Shown piece by piece: positions 9,701 through 18,200 of a stretch of DNA of 64,000 nucleotides (within the stretch, counting starts at the first letter, position 1; the number at the start of each line of letters is the position of its first letter). A program made the position numbers and the translations under genes. The notes under the pieces are model-generated. The model searched no databases, was not told the origin of the DNA, and saw only the letters and a list, made by a program, of their open reading frames with translations. This DNA is from an uncultured Bacteroides sp. (GTDB taxonomy: Bacteria > Bacteroidota > Bacteroidia > Bacteroidales > Bacteroidaceae). The DNA lies in contig CANSEY010000001.1 of the NCBI GenBank assembly GCA_947646015.1, positions 1 to 64,000 on the forward strand. The letters run 5' to 3'.

Positions 9701-10247
9701 TGAAGGACGCCTGTTACCGGTGGGATTGCCTCATCAAATGGAAGACAACCAAGATGTGCAACGAATGGTTTTTCTACCTTCCGAACCCGAACCTCAAGGT
9801 ACATCGGCCAAAGTCAACCATTCCGAAGCACGGATCGTCGCCCGAATCGCAGCCGACGTTTACCAGCAATATGGTGGAACATTCGACGGAATGCGTACTC
9901 TGGGTATCATTACTCCCTATCGGAGTCAGATCGCATTAATAAGAAAAGAGATTGTCAAAATGGGTATTCCGGAACTAAACTCCATTTTAGTCGATACGGT
10001 AGAAAGGTTTCAAGGCAGCGAACGGGATGTGATAATCTATTCTTTCTGTGTGAACTATCCTTATCAACTCCGTTTCCTTTCCAACCTGACAGAGGAAAAC
10101 GGAGTATTCATAGATCGAAAACTAAATGTCGCATTGACAAGAGCACGCAAGCAAATGTTCATCACCGGGGTTCCCCGATTATTGGAACAAAACCCGATTT
10201 ATGACAGTTTGATAAAATTAATAAAACAACAGGAACCGTTATCTTAA
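6786..10247 (+). CDS. Dna2-like helicase with Cas4/RecB-type nuclease domain
   Basis: A 1153-residue protein. The N-terminal third is unassigned. At about residues 350-375, GLQGRLDYMQ and FIEMKSGK match the PD-(D/E)xK nuclease core seen in Cas4, RecB and Dna2. A superfamily 1 helicase follows: Walker A GPPGTGKTS at about 735, Walker B-type DEATQ at about 852, GDHKQLPAV, VERFQGSERDVIIYS and the final ALTRARKQM at about 1116. The order nuclease then SF1B helicase is that of Dna2. I infer a role in DNA end processing or repair. No CRISPR or restriction genes flank it. An alternative start (MENEV) is at 6801. Confidence 0.85.
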   Translation: MYFCCMENEVNESFEILLAACQTADSNLAVAYKQLRDLLERLCRAQMQDESLQMTDLSARISFVSARAGLTIVEQNRLHTFRLTSNAILNRKEEPVREKLLRDAKTLAFFIRKLYEVEIPGELYHLLPRADATYLVAPPAKKRIERMRVCYQYADEQYLYVTPVDTIADEYLKIRYNVPQINEEFAQTCEILWCHAQLNLLDVAIDETGVLTPSFIVLEPDYLIDISSLAECFRDYGHHPANYVLARLQPIDNARPLLLGNIANLFLDEWIHAENEPDYRECMQKAFRRYPIELAACTDLRDREKERQFFDDCKLHFEHIREVVTDTFRAPGYELDKTDAVLEPSYICEALGLQGRLDYMQRDMSSFIEMKSGKADEFSIRNKVEPKENNKVQMLLYQAVLQYSMGMDHHRVKAYLLYTRYPLLYPARPSWAMVRRIINLRNRIVSDEYGIQLRNSVEYTASKLQAIRSDILNERGLSGRFWEQYLRPSIDNLSQKLASLTPLEQSYFYALYNFITKELYTSKSGDVDYEGRTGAAALWLSTLTEKCEAGEILYDLRIKENHAADEHKAYILLEQRKEGYGENKLSPEPNEISSEVEKGAQALPNFRQGDAIVLYERNRNEDNVTNKMVFKGNIEFITEEEIGIRLRATQQNSSVLPPDSLYAIEHDTMDTTFRSMYQALSAFASATKERRDLLLAQRMPEFEYGLDKQILTAPDDFTRVTLKALAAKDFFLLVGPPGTGKTSCALKKMVETFHCEAQTQILLLSYTNRAVDEICKAISSIRPEVDFIRVGSELSCDEAYRHHLIENELSLCTRRSEVAERIARCRIFVGTVASISGKPELFRLKRFDVAIIDEATQILEPQLLGILCARSENGENAVGKFILIGDHKQLPAVVLQNTEQSEIYDEGLRSAGLKNLKDSLFERLYRTLQTSSEDLFPDSASVSAPNHRSFDMLCKQGRMHPEVALFANQAFYEGRLLPVGLPHQMEDNQDVQRMVFLPSEPEPQGTSAKVNHSEARIVARIAADVYQQYGGTFDGMRTLGIITPYRSQIALIRKEIVKMGIPELNSILVDTVERFQGSERDVIIYSFCVNYPYQLRFLSNLTEENGVFIDRKLNVALTRARKQMFITGVPRLLEQNPIYDSLIKLIKQQEPLS

Positions 10248-10315
10248 TTTTGCAGTCCTTAGCTTTTATTCTTTCTTTCTGAACTTCGTTAACACCTCAG
10301 TATATTGCAAACCGC

Positions 10316-10323
10316 TATATTTG
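10316..10323 (+). promoter_or_regulatory. -7 promoter box of a candidate small RNA
   Basis: TATATTTG in the gap after the helicase gene, with no protein-coding frame downstream on this strand before 13.6 kb. It points into the hairpin-rich stretch at 10330-10483. Confidence 0.5.
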
Positions 10324-10371
10324 CACTACGTTTTTTTCATAGAGATTTAGATTTAAGGTTAGAAGAATTGT

Positions 10372-10397
10372 GGAAGTCGTGAGACTTCCCTTTTTTT
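10372..10397 (+). terminator. Intrinsic terminator inside the small-RNA region
   Basis: Perfect 7-bp stem with a GTGA tetraloop and seven T immediately after. It is the best-formed rho-independent terminator in this gap. Confidence 0.7.
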
Positions 10398-10450
10398 CAT
10401 CTTAAAGTTTGCTTTCTTTTTGAGCAAAAGCATAAAAAGAAAGTAAACCT

Positions 10451-10483
10451 AAAAAGCCCCTTCGTGAGAAGAGGCTTTTTTTT
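10451..10483. terminator. Bidirectional terminator
   Basis: AAAAAGCC and GGCTTTTT flank CTTC-GTGA-GAAG with one C-A mismatch. There are T runs on both strands, so it can end the small-RNA transcript (plus) and the fucosidase-PNGase operon (minus). Confidence 0.65.
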
Positions 10484-10567
10484 ATGCTTCCATTCGGCAG
10501 ATACAGGGTTCGATCATCTCCTTATGGCTTTGAACGGGTCACCGCAGTGAATCTTAATTCACTATAA

Positions 10568-11815
10568 TTATTCCTCCCACACCAGATAGGCCGAAACCAA
10601 CCAGTGGTTCAATTTATTGCCATCCACAGCCTGAGCTTCGGGAATACTGACTGTAAAAGTATGCTTGCCGGGAGCAAGTGTACCGATAACAGCCTCTTCG
10701 GGTACAACATCCGAACCGGGACACCAGTTGGAACGGGATAGGTCTGAAGAAGCCAGAGGTTCTTCCACTTCTTTCTCCGTATATCCTTTCTCACCAATAT
10801 AAGAAGCCAAGCGCTTAATCAACCAAACACCGGTAGCCGGATTGAAACGACGGAAAGAAGCACAATCATCACGCCAAGGGATGAAGTTGAGCACCTCTTT
10901 TCCATCTACAGAAATGATATTGCGTTTTTGCACGAATTCATCCCCGCCGCTATGTCCGCCATGTCCGGTCACTATATATTTTAACCGGATATTTTTGGCA
11001 CCTTTCGGAACTGTAAAATCAGTAGATACATCTCTCCGGGCAAAGATATCGGGATAACTTTGTCCCATGTAGTAAACCGTATTCATCAACGGCTCCACAT
11101 GACGTTTTGGAAGTACGTCACAAGCCAGACGACTCTCTTTTACGTCGATATCCGCATTGACCAAATATCCTTCAGAAGTCCATGTATCGATATAAATACC
11201 GACATAGGCTTCGCCTTCAAGCAACGGATAAAGATCGGTTATATCTTGTTGCCAGGTGACATTACTTTCCCATTTGGGGATATAGACCGGACGACGTTTA
11301 CTACTCAGCGAATCATTATTATTGCTATAGTGTCCTACACCGAACGGAGTCATGAAACGCATCAGCTCCACTGTGGGTAAATAATCCTTTCCGGGAACAA
11401 TACCTACCATTTTCTCCAGCTTCAAACTATCTACCGAAGGAAACTTCATGCCGTCACGGGCAATAGTCAGTAGGTTAATAGCCGATGATTTAGGCAATAC
11501 AAAGCAAGAACCCGATTTGTCCCAACGATCCCCATTGGAGGCAAGGGTTACTTTCAGGCTTACCGACACATTTCGTTTGTATTCGGGAAGAGTAATCTTT
11601 TTCAGAATGATACGTCCGTTGACCAAATGGTATACGCCCGTACCATCTGCTTCATTATAATTATCAGGATACGTATCGGGAGAGAAACGCACATTCACAT
11701 TTTCAAAAACCGGAATATGAAGATCGCCTTTAGCGGGCAGATTTTTATGCCCGCCCGCCCATACCGGAACAGAAAGGAATAAAGAAACGAATAAAGAAGT
11801 TAATCTGATATTCAT
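10568..11815 (-). CDS. PNGase F-like peptide:N-glycosidase
   Basis: A 415-residue exported protein with a signal peptide (about 1-20, ending PVWA). The C-terminal half has the PNGase F jelly-roll pattern: [30 protein letters not shown], a Phe-Asn-Pro-Ala-Thr-Gly-x-Trp block and SNWCPG. PNGase F cleaves N-glycans from the asparagine of glycoproteins, so the product may release glycans for the locus, probably in the periplasm or at the surface. It follows a GH29 fucosidase by 18 bases on the same strand. A structural-genomics model of a B. fragilis PNGase F-like protein exists from memory. Activity is not proven by sequence. Confidence 0.8.
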   Translation of the reverse strand: MNIRLTSLFVSLFLSVPVWAGGHKNLPAKGDLHIPVFENVNVRFSPDTYPDNYNEADGTGVYHLVNGRIILKKITLPEYKRNVSVSLKVTLASNGDRWDKSGSCFVLPKSSAINLLTIARDGMKFPSVDSLKLEKMVGIVPGKDYLPTVELMRFMTPFGVGHYSNNNDSLSSKRRPVYIPKWESNVTWQQDITDLYPLLEGEAYVGIYIDTWTSEGYLVNADIDVKESRLACDVLPKRHVEPLMNTVYYMGQSYPDIFARRDVSTDFTVPKGAKNIRLKYIVTGHGGHSGGDEFVQKRNIISVDGKEVLNFIPWRDDCASFRRFNPATGVWLIKRLASYIGEKGYTEKEVEEPLASSDLSRSNWCPGSDVVPEEAVIGTLAPGKHTFTVSIPEAQAVDGNKLNHWLVSAYLVWEE

Positions 11816-11833
11816 AAGAATTTATTTTTTTAT

Positions 11834-13183
11834 TTAGTTACTTTCAATCACTTGTCCCACTCCGCGATAAAGCTTGATAGGGCCGTCCAGCAATACGGCA
11901 ATCACAGTGATCTGCTCATCCTGTACACGTTCGGGTATATCAATATAGAGGTTTCCGGGCACCTCGCTCCAGTAGTTCTTATTATAAACCTTATATGGCA
12001 GCATAGCTCCATTCCCCACTACCCATACACGATTTACCTTATTGACAAGACCTTTCACTTCGATCGGGCCATTAGGCTTATAGGGTAAATAGAGGTAAAG
12101 GATGTCACCCGCTTTATTCAGTGTGGTATATCCCTGAAAATGTTCGCACGGGATGCCGGCACGTGTTTCGTAGATAGCTTCTTTATGCTTCTTAGTCCAA
12201 CGGCCGAATTCTTTCAGAACAGCAATCTGTTCGGCAGGAATAGTTCCATCTTCCTTCGGACCAATATCCAATAGCAGATTCCCTCCCATACTGAGACAAT
12301 CGACAAAAGTACGCAACAGCATAAACGGAGTCTTATAATTAGTGTCGGCATGCTGATACCCCCATGAATCGTTCATGGTCATACAAAGCTCCCAATACTT
12401 GTCGGCAGGACGTACTACAGGAACTCCCTGCTCGGGTGTAGCATAATCGCCATACCCCTGAATACGGGAGTTTACTATAACATTCGGGTTAGTAGAACGC
12501 AACAGGTTGATGATGCCCTTCGAATCCCAAGCCTCAGCAGTTTGTTCCCAGTCTCCGTCAAACCAGTAAAGATCAGGTTTCCAAGTTTTGTTTAACTCGG
12601 AAAGCTGTCCAAAATTAAACTTAACAAACTTAGCCCAACGATCCGGATCGTTTTTGTAACGTACTTCCGTACGGGTTTTGTTGGGATAGTCCGGATGTGA
12701 CCAGTCAAGCAGCGAATAGTAGAACCCGAGCTTCAGCCCTTGTTTACGTACTTCCTTCACAAAAGGAGCAATCAGGTCACGCCCGGCAGGAGTACTTTTC
12801 ACAGTACTGAGGTCACCCGCCTTCGTATCCCAAAGAGCTACGCCATCATGATGCTTGGTGGTAATGACCGTATAACGTGCACCACTTTCTTTAATCAGTT
12901 TCACCCACTCCTGAGGATTATAGGCCGATGCCGTAAAGCCTTTTTCCTGAGCCATATACTCTTCATAAGGAAGATAGTTATTGAAGAATGACCAGCTCTC
13001 TGATACTCCGTTCACGGCATAGATTCCCCAATGGATAAAGATTCCTAACTTGGCCTGGGCAAACCATTCCATTCTTTTCTCTTTCTGAGCAGCAGTTTCT
13101 TCAGTAGAAGCAGTTTGGGCTTTCAGCCCGAATCCTAGGAGAAACAAGGCAATAAGGGTAATGATCAATCGGTTGTTTTTCAT
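11834..13183 (-). CDS. Alpha-L-fucosidase, GH29
   Basis: A 449-residue secreted enzyme with a signal peptide ending GLKAQ. GH29 blocks in order: GIFIHWGIYAV (about 47), TTKHHDGVALWDT (about 109-120), LGFYYSLLDWSHP and DLYWFDGDW with the nucleophile Asp209. It removes alpha-linked L-fucose. It is first in a two-gene operon with the PNGase F-like protein, suggesting fucosylated N-glycans as target. Its TATCTTTG box is at 13216-13223 (minus). It is divergent from the MFS permease gene. Confidence 0.93.
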   Translation of the reverse strand: MKNNRLIITLIALFLLGFGLKAQTASTEETAAQKEKRMEWFAQAKLGIFIHWGIYAVNGVSESWSFFNNYLPYEEYMAQEKGFTASAYNPQEWVKLIKESGARYTVITTKHHDGVALWDTKAGDLSTVKSTPAGRDLIAPFVKEVRKQGLKLGFYYSLLDWSHPDYPNKTRTEVRYKNDPDRWAKFVKFNFGQLSELNKTWKPDLYWFDGDWEQTAEAWDSKGIINLLRSTNPNVIVNSRIQGYGDYATPEQGVPVVRPADKYWELCMTMNDSWGYQHADTNYKTPFMLLRTFVDCLSMGGNLLLDIGPKEDGTIPAEQIAVLKEFGRWTKKHKEAIYETRAGIPCEHFQGYTTLNKAGDILYLYLPYKPNGPIEVKGLVNKVNRVWVVGNGAMLPYKVYNKNYWSEVPGNLYIDIPERVQDEQITVIAVLLDGPIKLYRGVGQVIESN

Positions 13184-13215
13184 TTTATCTCAATTATATT
13201 TTGTCTCAATTAAGG

Positions 13216-13223
13216 CAAAGATA
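13216..13223 (-). promoter_or_regulatory. -7 promoter box of the fucosidase-PNGase operon
   Basis: CAAAGATA on the plus strand is TATCTTTG on the minus strand, 32 bases ahead of the fucosidase ATG. Confidence 0.65.
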
Positions 13224-13581
13224 AAATATCTATCTTAAAATACAAAATAAAAGGAAGAACATAAAAGCAAGCCGATTCTTCCGGCCTCACCCACCAACCG
13301 AGACACATACGGAGTCAGCACTCCAAACAAATCACTAATAATTTACAATTACAATCTTACAAAGAATATATCCCCTGCACATATATTCAGATTCATCCGA
13401 AGAAAAAGAGCTATAACAGCCACCTCCTCCCAATTATAGAACAAACATAGTCGTGTGCGAAAACGATAATTATTGTGTTCGATAACGAAATTATTATTCC
13501 TTTTAGTGTATTTATCATAAAAAGATCCCTTGAAGCATCAAATTAAATAGCAGTTATTATTGGATAAAATCAAATAATGTG

Positions 13582-13589
13582 TATTTTTG
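13582..13589 (+). promoter_or_regulatory. -7 promoter box of the MFS permease
   Basis: TATTTTTG, 38 bases ahead of the ATG at 13627. It falls inside an upstream in-frame extension, which favours the later start. Confidence 0.6.
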
Positions 13590-13626
13590 GTCCGAAATTA
13601 AACCTGAAAATTTTAAATCAAATAGT

Positions 13627-15072
13627 ATGAGTACACTCCAAAATGCAATGGGGAAAATGACAAACTACAGATGGACGATTTGCGCCATGTTATTTTTCGC
13701 AACAACTATAAACTACCTTGATCGCCAAGTACTATCGCTGACCTGGGACGAATTTATCAAACCCGAATTTCATTGGAACGAGTCACATTATGGCATCATT
13801 ACTGCTGTCTTTTCTATTGTATATGCCATTTGTATGCTGTTTGCTGGCCGGTTTATCGACTGGATGGGAACAAAGAAAGGTTACCTTTGGTCCATCGGTA
13901 TATGGTCGGCCGGTGCCTGCCTTCACGCTTTCTGTGGAATTATAACCGAAGAATATGTAGGAATGCATAGCGCAGCCGAACTAATTGCTGCTACCGGTGA
14001 TGTAGTAGTGGTACTTGCCACCATAAGCATGTATTGTTTTTTAGTCGCACGCTGTATTTTAGCACTCGGTGAAGCCGGCAATTTTCCGGCTGCCATTAAA
14101 GTTACCGCCGAATATTTCCCGAAAAAAGACCGGGCTTACGCTACTTCCATTTTTAATGCCGGAGCTTCTATCGGTGCCCTGATTGCCCCTCTCAGCATTC
14201 CATTACTGGCTAAAGCCTGGGGATGGGAAATGGCATTCGTCATCATCGGTGCTCTTGGCTTCGTGTGGATGGGATTTTGGGTATTCATGTACACAGCTCC
14301 CTCTAAAAACAAATTTGTAAACTCAGCCGAACTCGAATATATCGAGCAAGACAAACATGAAACCTACACAGCAACTGTAAAAGAGAACGAGGAAAAGAAA
14401 AGTATGACTTTCCGGCAATGTTTCACCTACAGACAAACCTGGGCATTTGCATTCGGTAAGTTTATGACGGATGGAGTGTGGTGGTTCTTCCTTTTTTGGG
14501 CACCTTCTTACCTGAATACCCAGTTCGACATCAAAACCTCCGAAGGATTGGGAAGAGCATTGATCTTTACACTTTACGCTATAACAATGTTATCGATCTA
14601 TGGAGGGAAACTCCCTACGATCATCATTCATAAAACCGGGCTAAACCCGTATGCCGCACGTATGAGAGCTATGCTGATCTTTGCATTCTTTCCTCTGTTG
14701 GTATTACTTGCCCAGCCATTAGGAACCATCTCTCCCTGGTTTCCGGTTATTATGATCGGTATCGGGGGAGCTGCCCACCAATCATGGTCGGCTAATATTT
14801 TTTCTACCGTAGGCGATATGTTTCCTAAAAGCGCCATTGCCAGCATCACCGGTATTGGCGGTATGGCAGGAGGAGTAGGTTCTATGATTCTCCAGTATTC
14901 AGCCGGCGAGCTGTTTGTACATGCCGACAAAACTCAAATGGTATTTATGGGCTTTATCGGGAAACCGGCTGGTTATTTCGTTATCTTTTGTATCTGCTCG
15001 GTAGCCTACCTGATTGGATGGATCGTTATGAAGGCATTAGTTCCTAAATATAAACCCATTATCCTGAATTAA
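13627..15072 (+). CDS. MFS transporter, anion:cation symporter (ExuT/UhpT-like) type
   Basis: A 481-residue protein with about 12 membrane helices. Family marks are INYLDRQVLS in helix 1, GRFIDWMGTKKG in the loop after helix 2 (the MFS Asp/Arg-type signature), and LALGEAGNFPAAIKVTAEYFPKKDRA, typical of the hexuronate/glucarate branch. It probably imports a monosaccharide or small acid across the inner membrane. Placed between the two wings of the glycan locus, it may take up a sugar the locus releases; the substrate is not readable from sequence. The start was set at 13627 (MSTLQNAMGK) because the promoter box lies between it and an ATG at 13579. Confidence 0.85.
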   Translation: MSTLQNAMGKMTNYRWTICAMLFFATTINYLDRQVLSLTWDEFIKPEFHWNESHYGIITAVFSIVYAICMLFAGRFIDWMGTKKGYLWSIGIWSAGACLHAFCGIITEEYVGMHSAAELIAATGDVVVVLATISMYCFLVARCILALGEAGNFPAAIKVTAEYFPKKDRAYATSIFNAGASIGALIAPLSIPLLAKAWGWEMAFVIIGALGFVWMGFWVFMYTAPSKNKFVNSAELEYIEQDKHETYTATVKENEEKKSMTFRQCFTYRQTWAFAFGKFMTDGVWWFFLFWAPSYLNTQFDIKTSEGLGRALIFTLYAITMLSIYGGKLPTIIIHKTGLNPYAARMRAMLIFAFFPLLVLLAQPLGTISPWFPVIMIGIGGAAHQSWSANIFSTVGDMFPKSAIASITGIGGMAGGVGSMILQYSAGELFVHADKTQMVFMGFIGKPAGYFVIFCICSVAYLIGWIVMKALVPKYKPIILN

Positions 15073-15128
15073 AAACCAACTTAAAAGAAGGATTAACTTT
15101 TAGGAATGAAGTCGAAAGTCTTTCTCAA

Positions 15129-15212
15129 CACAGATCAACAGATTACAGTAACCTACAATGTGCAGATTATCAATCCGGCCGATCTTCTCATAGTGTAATC
15201 TGTTAATCTGTG
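15129..15212. terminator. Long hairpin between convergent genes
   Basis: Bases 15129-15147 and 15194-15212 are reverse complements over 19 positions with one wobble-type mismatch (arms start CACAGATC and end ATCTGTG). They enclose 46 bases. It sits between the MFS gene and the HTCS gene, which converge, and probably terminates both. Confidence 0.5.
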
Positions 15213-15238
15213 ATGAGCTTTCTTTCCTTCAAATTTAT

Positions 15239-18200
15239 TCATTTATTCTCCATATATTTTGAAGGGGGCACACCAAATTGTTCCGTAAAGTGCTTCCTTA
15301 ATGTCCGGGCATCACTGAATCCTACTTTTTCGGAAATCTCCTGAATGGAGTAACGATTCTCCATAATCAACGAAGCAGCCTTACTCACCCGCACACTCCG
15401 GATCATATCGACCACAGATAACTCACTACGTTGCTTTACCTTCCGGTATAAAGTAGGCTGGCTCATGTGAAGTTGTTCGGCCAATATCTTAACGTTGAAG
15501 TTCTCATTAGACAGATTCTTCTCAACCACGTGAATGAGTTTTTGTATAAATTCGTCATCCGCCTCTTCATCTTCAACCGATTCTCGTTTCAACATCAATG
15601 CTTTGGTATAAATGCGTTTCAGACGTTCGCGCTGAAGAATCAGGTTCTCTACCTTTGCTTTCAATACTTCCGGATTGAAAGGCTTCATCATATAGTCATC
15701 CGCCCCACTATAAGATCCTTGCAATACATCTGCATCTTCTGCCTTAGCCGTCAACATCAGGATAGGAATATGAGCGGTCTCTTGCCGTTCACGTACCTCC
15801 CGGCAACAGGCAAACCCATCTTTAACCGGCATCATTACATCCGAGATAATCAGATCGGGTATCTCATTGGTAGCAATCCGGACCCCTTCCTCACCATCAG
15901 CCGCTTCAAGTACCGTGTATTTTGTCACAAACAAAGAGCGAATATACTGACGGACATCTACATTATCTTCAACAATCAGCAATGTTTTCTTTGTGACCGG
16001 AACTCCTTCTTCCGATTTTTCCTGTACAGATAGAGGTTGAAACTGCGGTTCCGTTTCATGCCCGCGATAATCTACTATTTCATATAAATCACCGGTAAAG
16101 TGAGATTTACCTTCCGGTATCAATAATACGAATGTAGAACCTTTTCCCGGCTCACTATCAAGAATGACCTGTCCATGATGCAGATCCATCGTATTTTTCA
16201 CAATCCGCAGTCCAATGCCTACTTTGGTAGAGAAAGCCGGTGAATTATCACCCGTAATGAAAGAGTCAAAAATGCGCTTCTGAAACTCATCCGGTATTCC
16301 CTCACCCGTATCCGATACTGTTATCTGGCAAAAAGGCTTTCCATCCTGTTCCATACGGGTAAGAGTGAGCAATACCTCTCCATTGGGAGAAGTGTATTTA
16401 AAAGCATTAGATAGTAGATTTCCGACCGACGAAGTTATTTTCTCCGTATCTATCCATAGGAAAACAGGATCTTCCGGAAGTCTTACCTGAAATGTACATC
16501 CTTTTATCCCTGCCATTTGGCGAAAAGACTCTGCTACTTCTCTCACTAGCTCCACAATATCCGCTTCTGACAAACGCAGTTTCACCATCCCGGCCTCTAT
16601 TTTTTGTACATAGAGCAACTGATCGACCAGTGTATGTAGCGAGGAGCTGTTTTTATACATAGTATATAGCTTGCTATACAGCGGATCGGATGCCTTTATG
16701 TGTTCCAATAATTCCTGTAATGGGGCAAGAATCAAGGTTAGCGGCGTACGTAGTTCATGTGCCGCACTTGTAAAGAAGTTCTCACGCTCCATCCGGATCT
16801 GTCGCTCTTTCTCACGCTCTAAGTTTACTGACAGAAGTTCATGTTCCATGCGCATTTCACGTTCCATACGCATCTGACGATGTTTGACAAGACGAATCAA
16901 ATAAGCCACACCACCGGCCAATAACAGTAAAATAAATAATCGGAAAGGCAATGTACGACTCCAATGCGGTAGAATATGTATTTGGAGTGATGTAACCTTT
17001 CCATCTTTCCCGTCAGGATAAATATTCTTCACTTCAAATGTATAATCCCCTTCGGGTAAGTTCATATAAGTAGCCTTCTCTCCATCATTAGAAACCAACC
17101 AATGCGTCTGATATGGTAATAAGCGGTAATTGTACTTCTGTTGTTCCTCTGCATAAGAAAGATTATTAAAAGATAAAACAAAGTCACGATTTTCATTATT
17201 CAAAGTAATCGAACTAGTATATGAAATGCCTTCTGCCAATACAGTCTGCCCATTTATTTTATCCCCAATCCCTACAGGACGACCATCTACCTCAAGTCCA
17301 GTAATAAGAACCTGATCTTCATCCAAATGACCACCCACGTCATCCGGATCAAAATAAGTGAGCGATTTATTATTGCCAAAAAATAGTGTATTATCAGCAA
17401 GTAATGCCGAACGATTGCTTCCACTTATATAATAATTATAAAAAAGGTGCTGATGCCTACTGTAACGAGAGACTCCCGAATTACTTCCCAACCAAATATG
17501 TCCTCGGTTATCTTCGACCAGACATCCTATAAAATTACTACATAATCCATTTCTAGTTGTATAATACTCACGTATTGCATCCTTTTTAGGTGAAAGAATA
17601 GCGAAACCATCCATATAACCTACATATACATTACCATCAGAAGATACTAACAAAGAACGAACCGAATTATTTTTGATATTCGCTTTCTTCTCATAGCCTG
17701 TCTCTAAAGACATCTCTCCTCTAGAATCAATTTTCAATTTGCAAACTCCTGCATTACTTGTACCTAACCATATAGTTCCGTCCTTCGTGCCGGCAATAGC
17801 TCGTATACAAATAGGAGTAGGGTCCTTAAACAAAATCTCAATAGGGATTTTTTTGCAAAATCCAGAATCTATATTCAATTTCCAAACTCCATCATTAGTA
17901 CCTACCCATAAATTTCGATTAGTATCCCAATATAATGCCCAAATTGACACAGTATTCACTTTACCTCTATCTTGTAAAAAATGTAATCGAAATTGTTTTG
18001 TTGCCTCATTATATGAAGTTAATGTTCCATCCCTATTTCCAAACCAAAGTGAACCTCTATTATCATTAATGGCACAAAGAACTGTATTTTTACTTTGAAT
18101 ATCCGGAGTACCAACCCTAGTAAAATTCATTCGTCTTCCTGGTTCAAAAGGTTGCTCACTTTTCATAATCCCTTGATGAAACGTAGCCATCCAAACATAT

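Larger units (their letters stand above)
10330..10483 (+). ncRNA. Candidate small RNA
   Basis: A non-coding stretch with its own TATATTTG box and three hairpins. GGAAGTC-GTGA-GACTTCC at 10372-10389 is followed by seven T. A 15-bp stem pairs 10407-10421 with 10434-10448. A GTGA-capped stem at 10451-10480 is followed by T. The first gives a product of about 65 bases; read-through would give about 155. The start near 10330 is estimated from the box. I do not recognise the family. The last hairpin also serves the minus-strand PNGase gene. Confidence 0.45.
13184..13626. promoter_or_regulatory. Shared divergent control region
   Basis: A 443-base AT-rich gap between the leftward fucosidase operon and the rightward MFS gene, with no credible frame. 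It holds a -7 box for each side (13216-13223 minus, 13582-13589 plus). In the middle is an imperfect tandem repeat at 13454-13473 and 13474-13495: both units start TGTG, contain CGA(A/T)AACGA and end AATTATT. This is a plausible operator for the HTCS or another regulator. Confidence 0.5.

Noticed and set aside
10330..10483. Identification of the small RNA as 6S RNA
   Set aside because: No long closed stem with a central bubble is visible; the hairpins are separate and terminator-like.
15129..15212. Insertion-sequence ends
   Set aside because: The inverted arms enclose only 46 bases, with no transposase and no visible target duplication.
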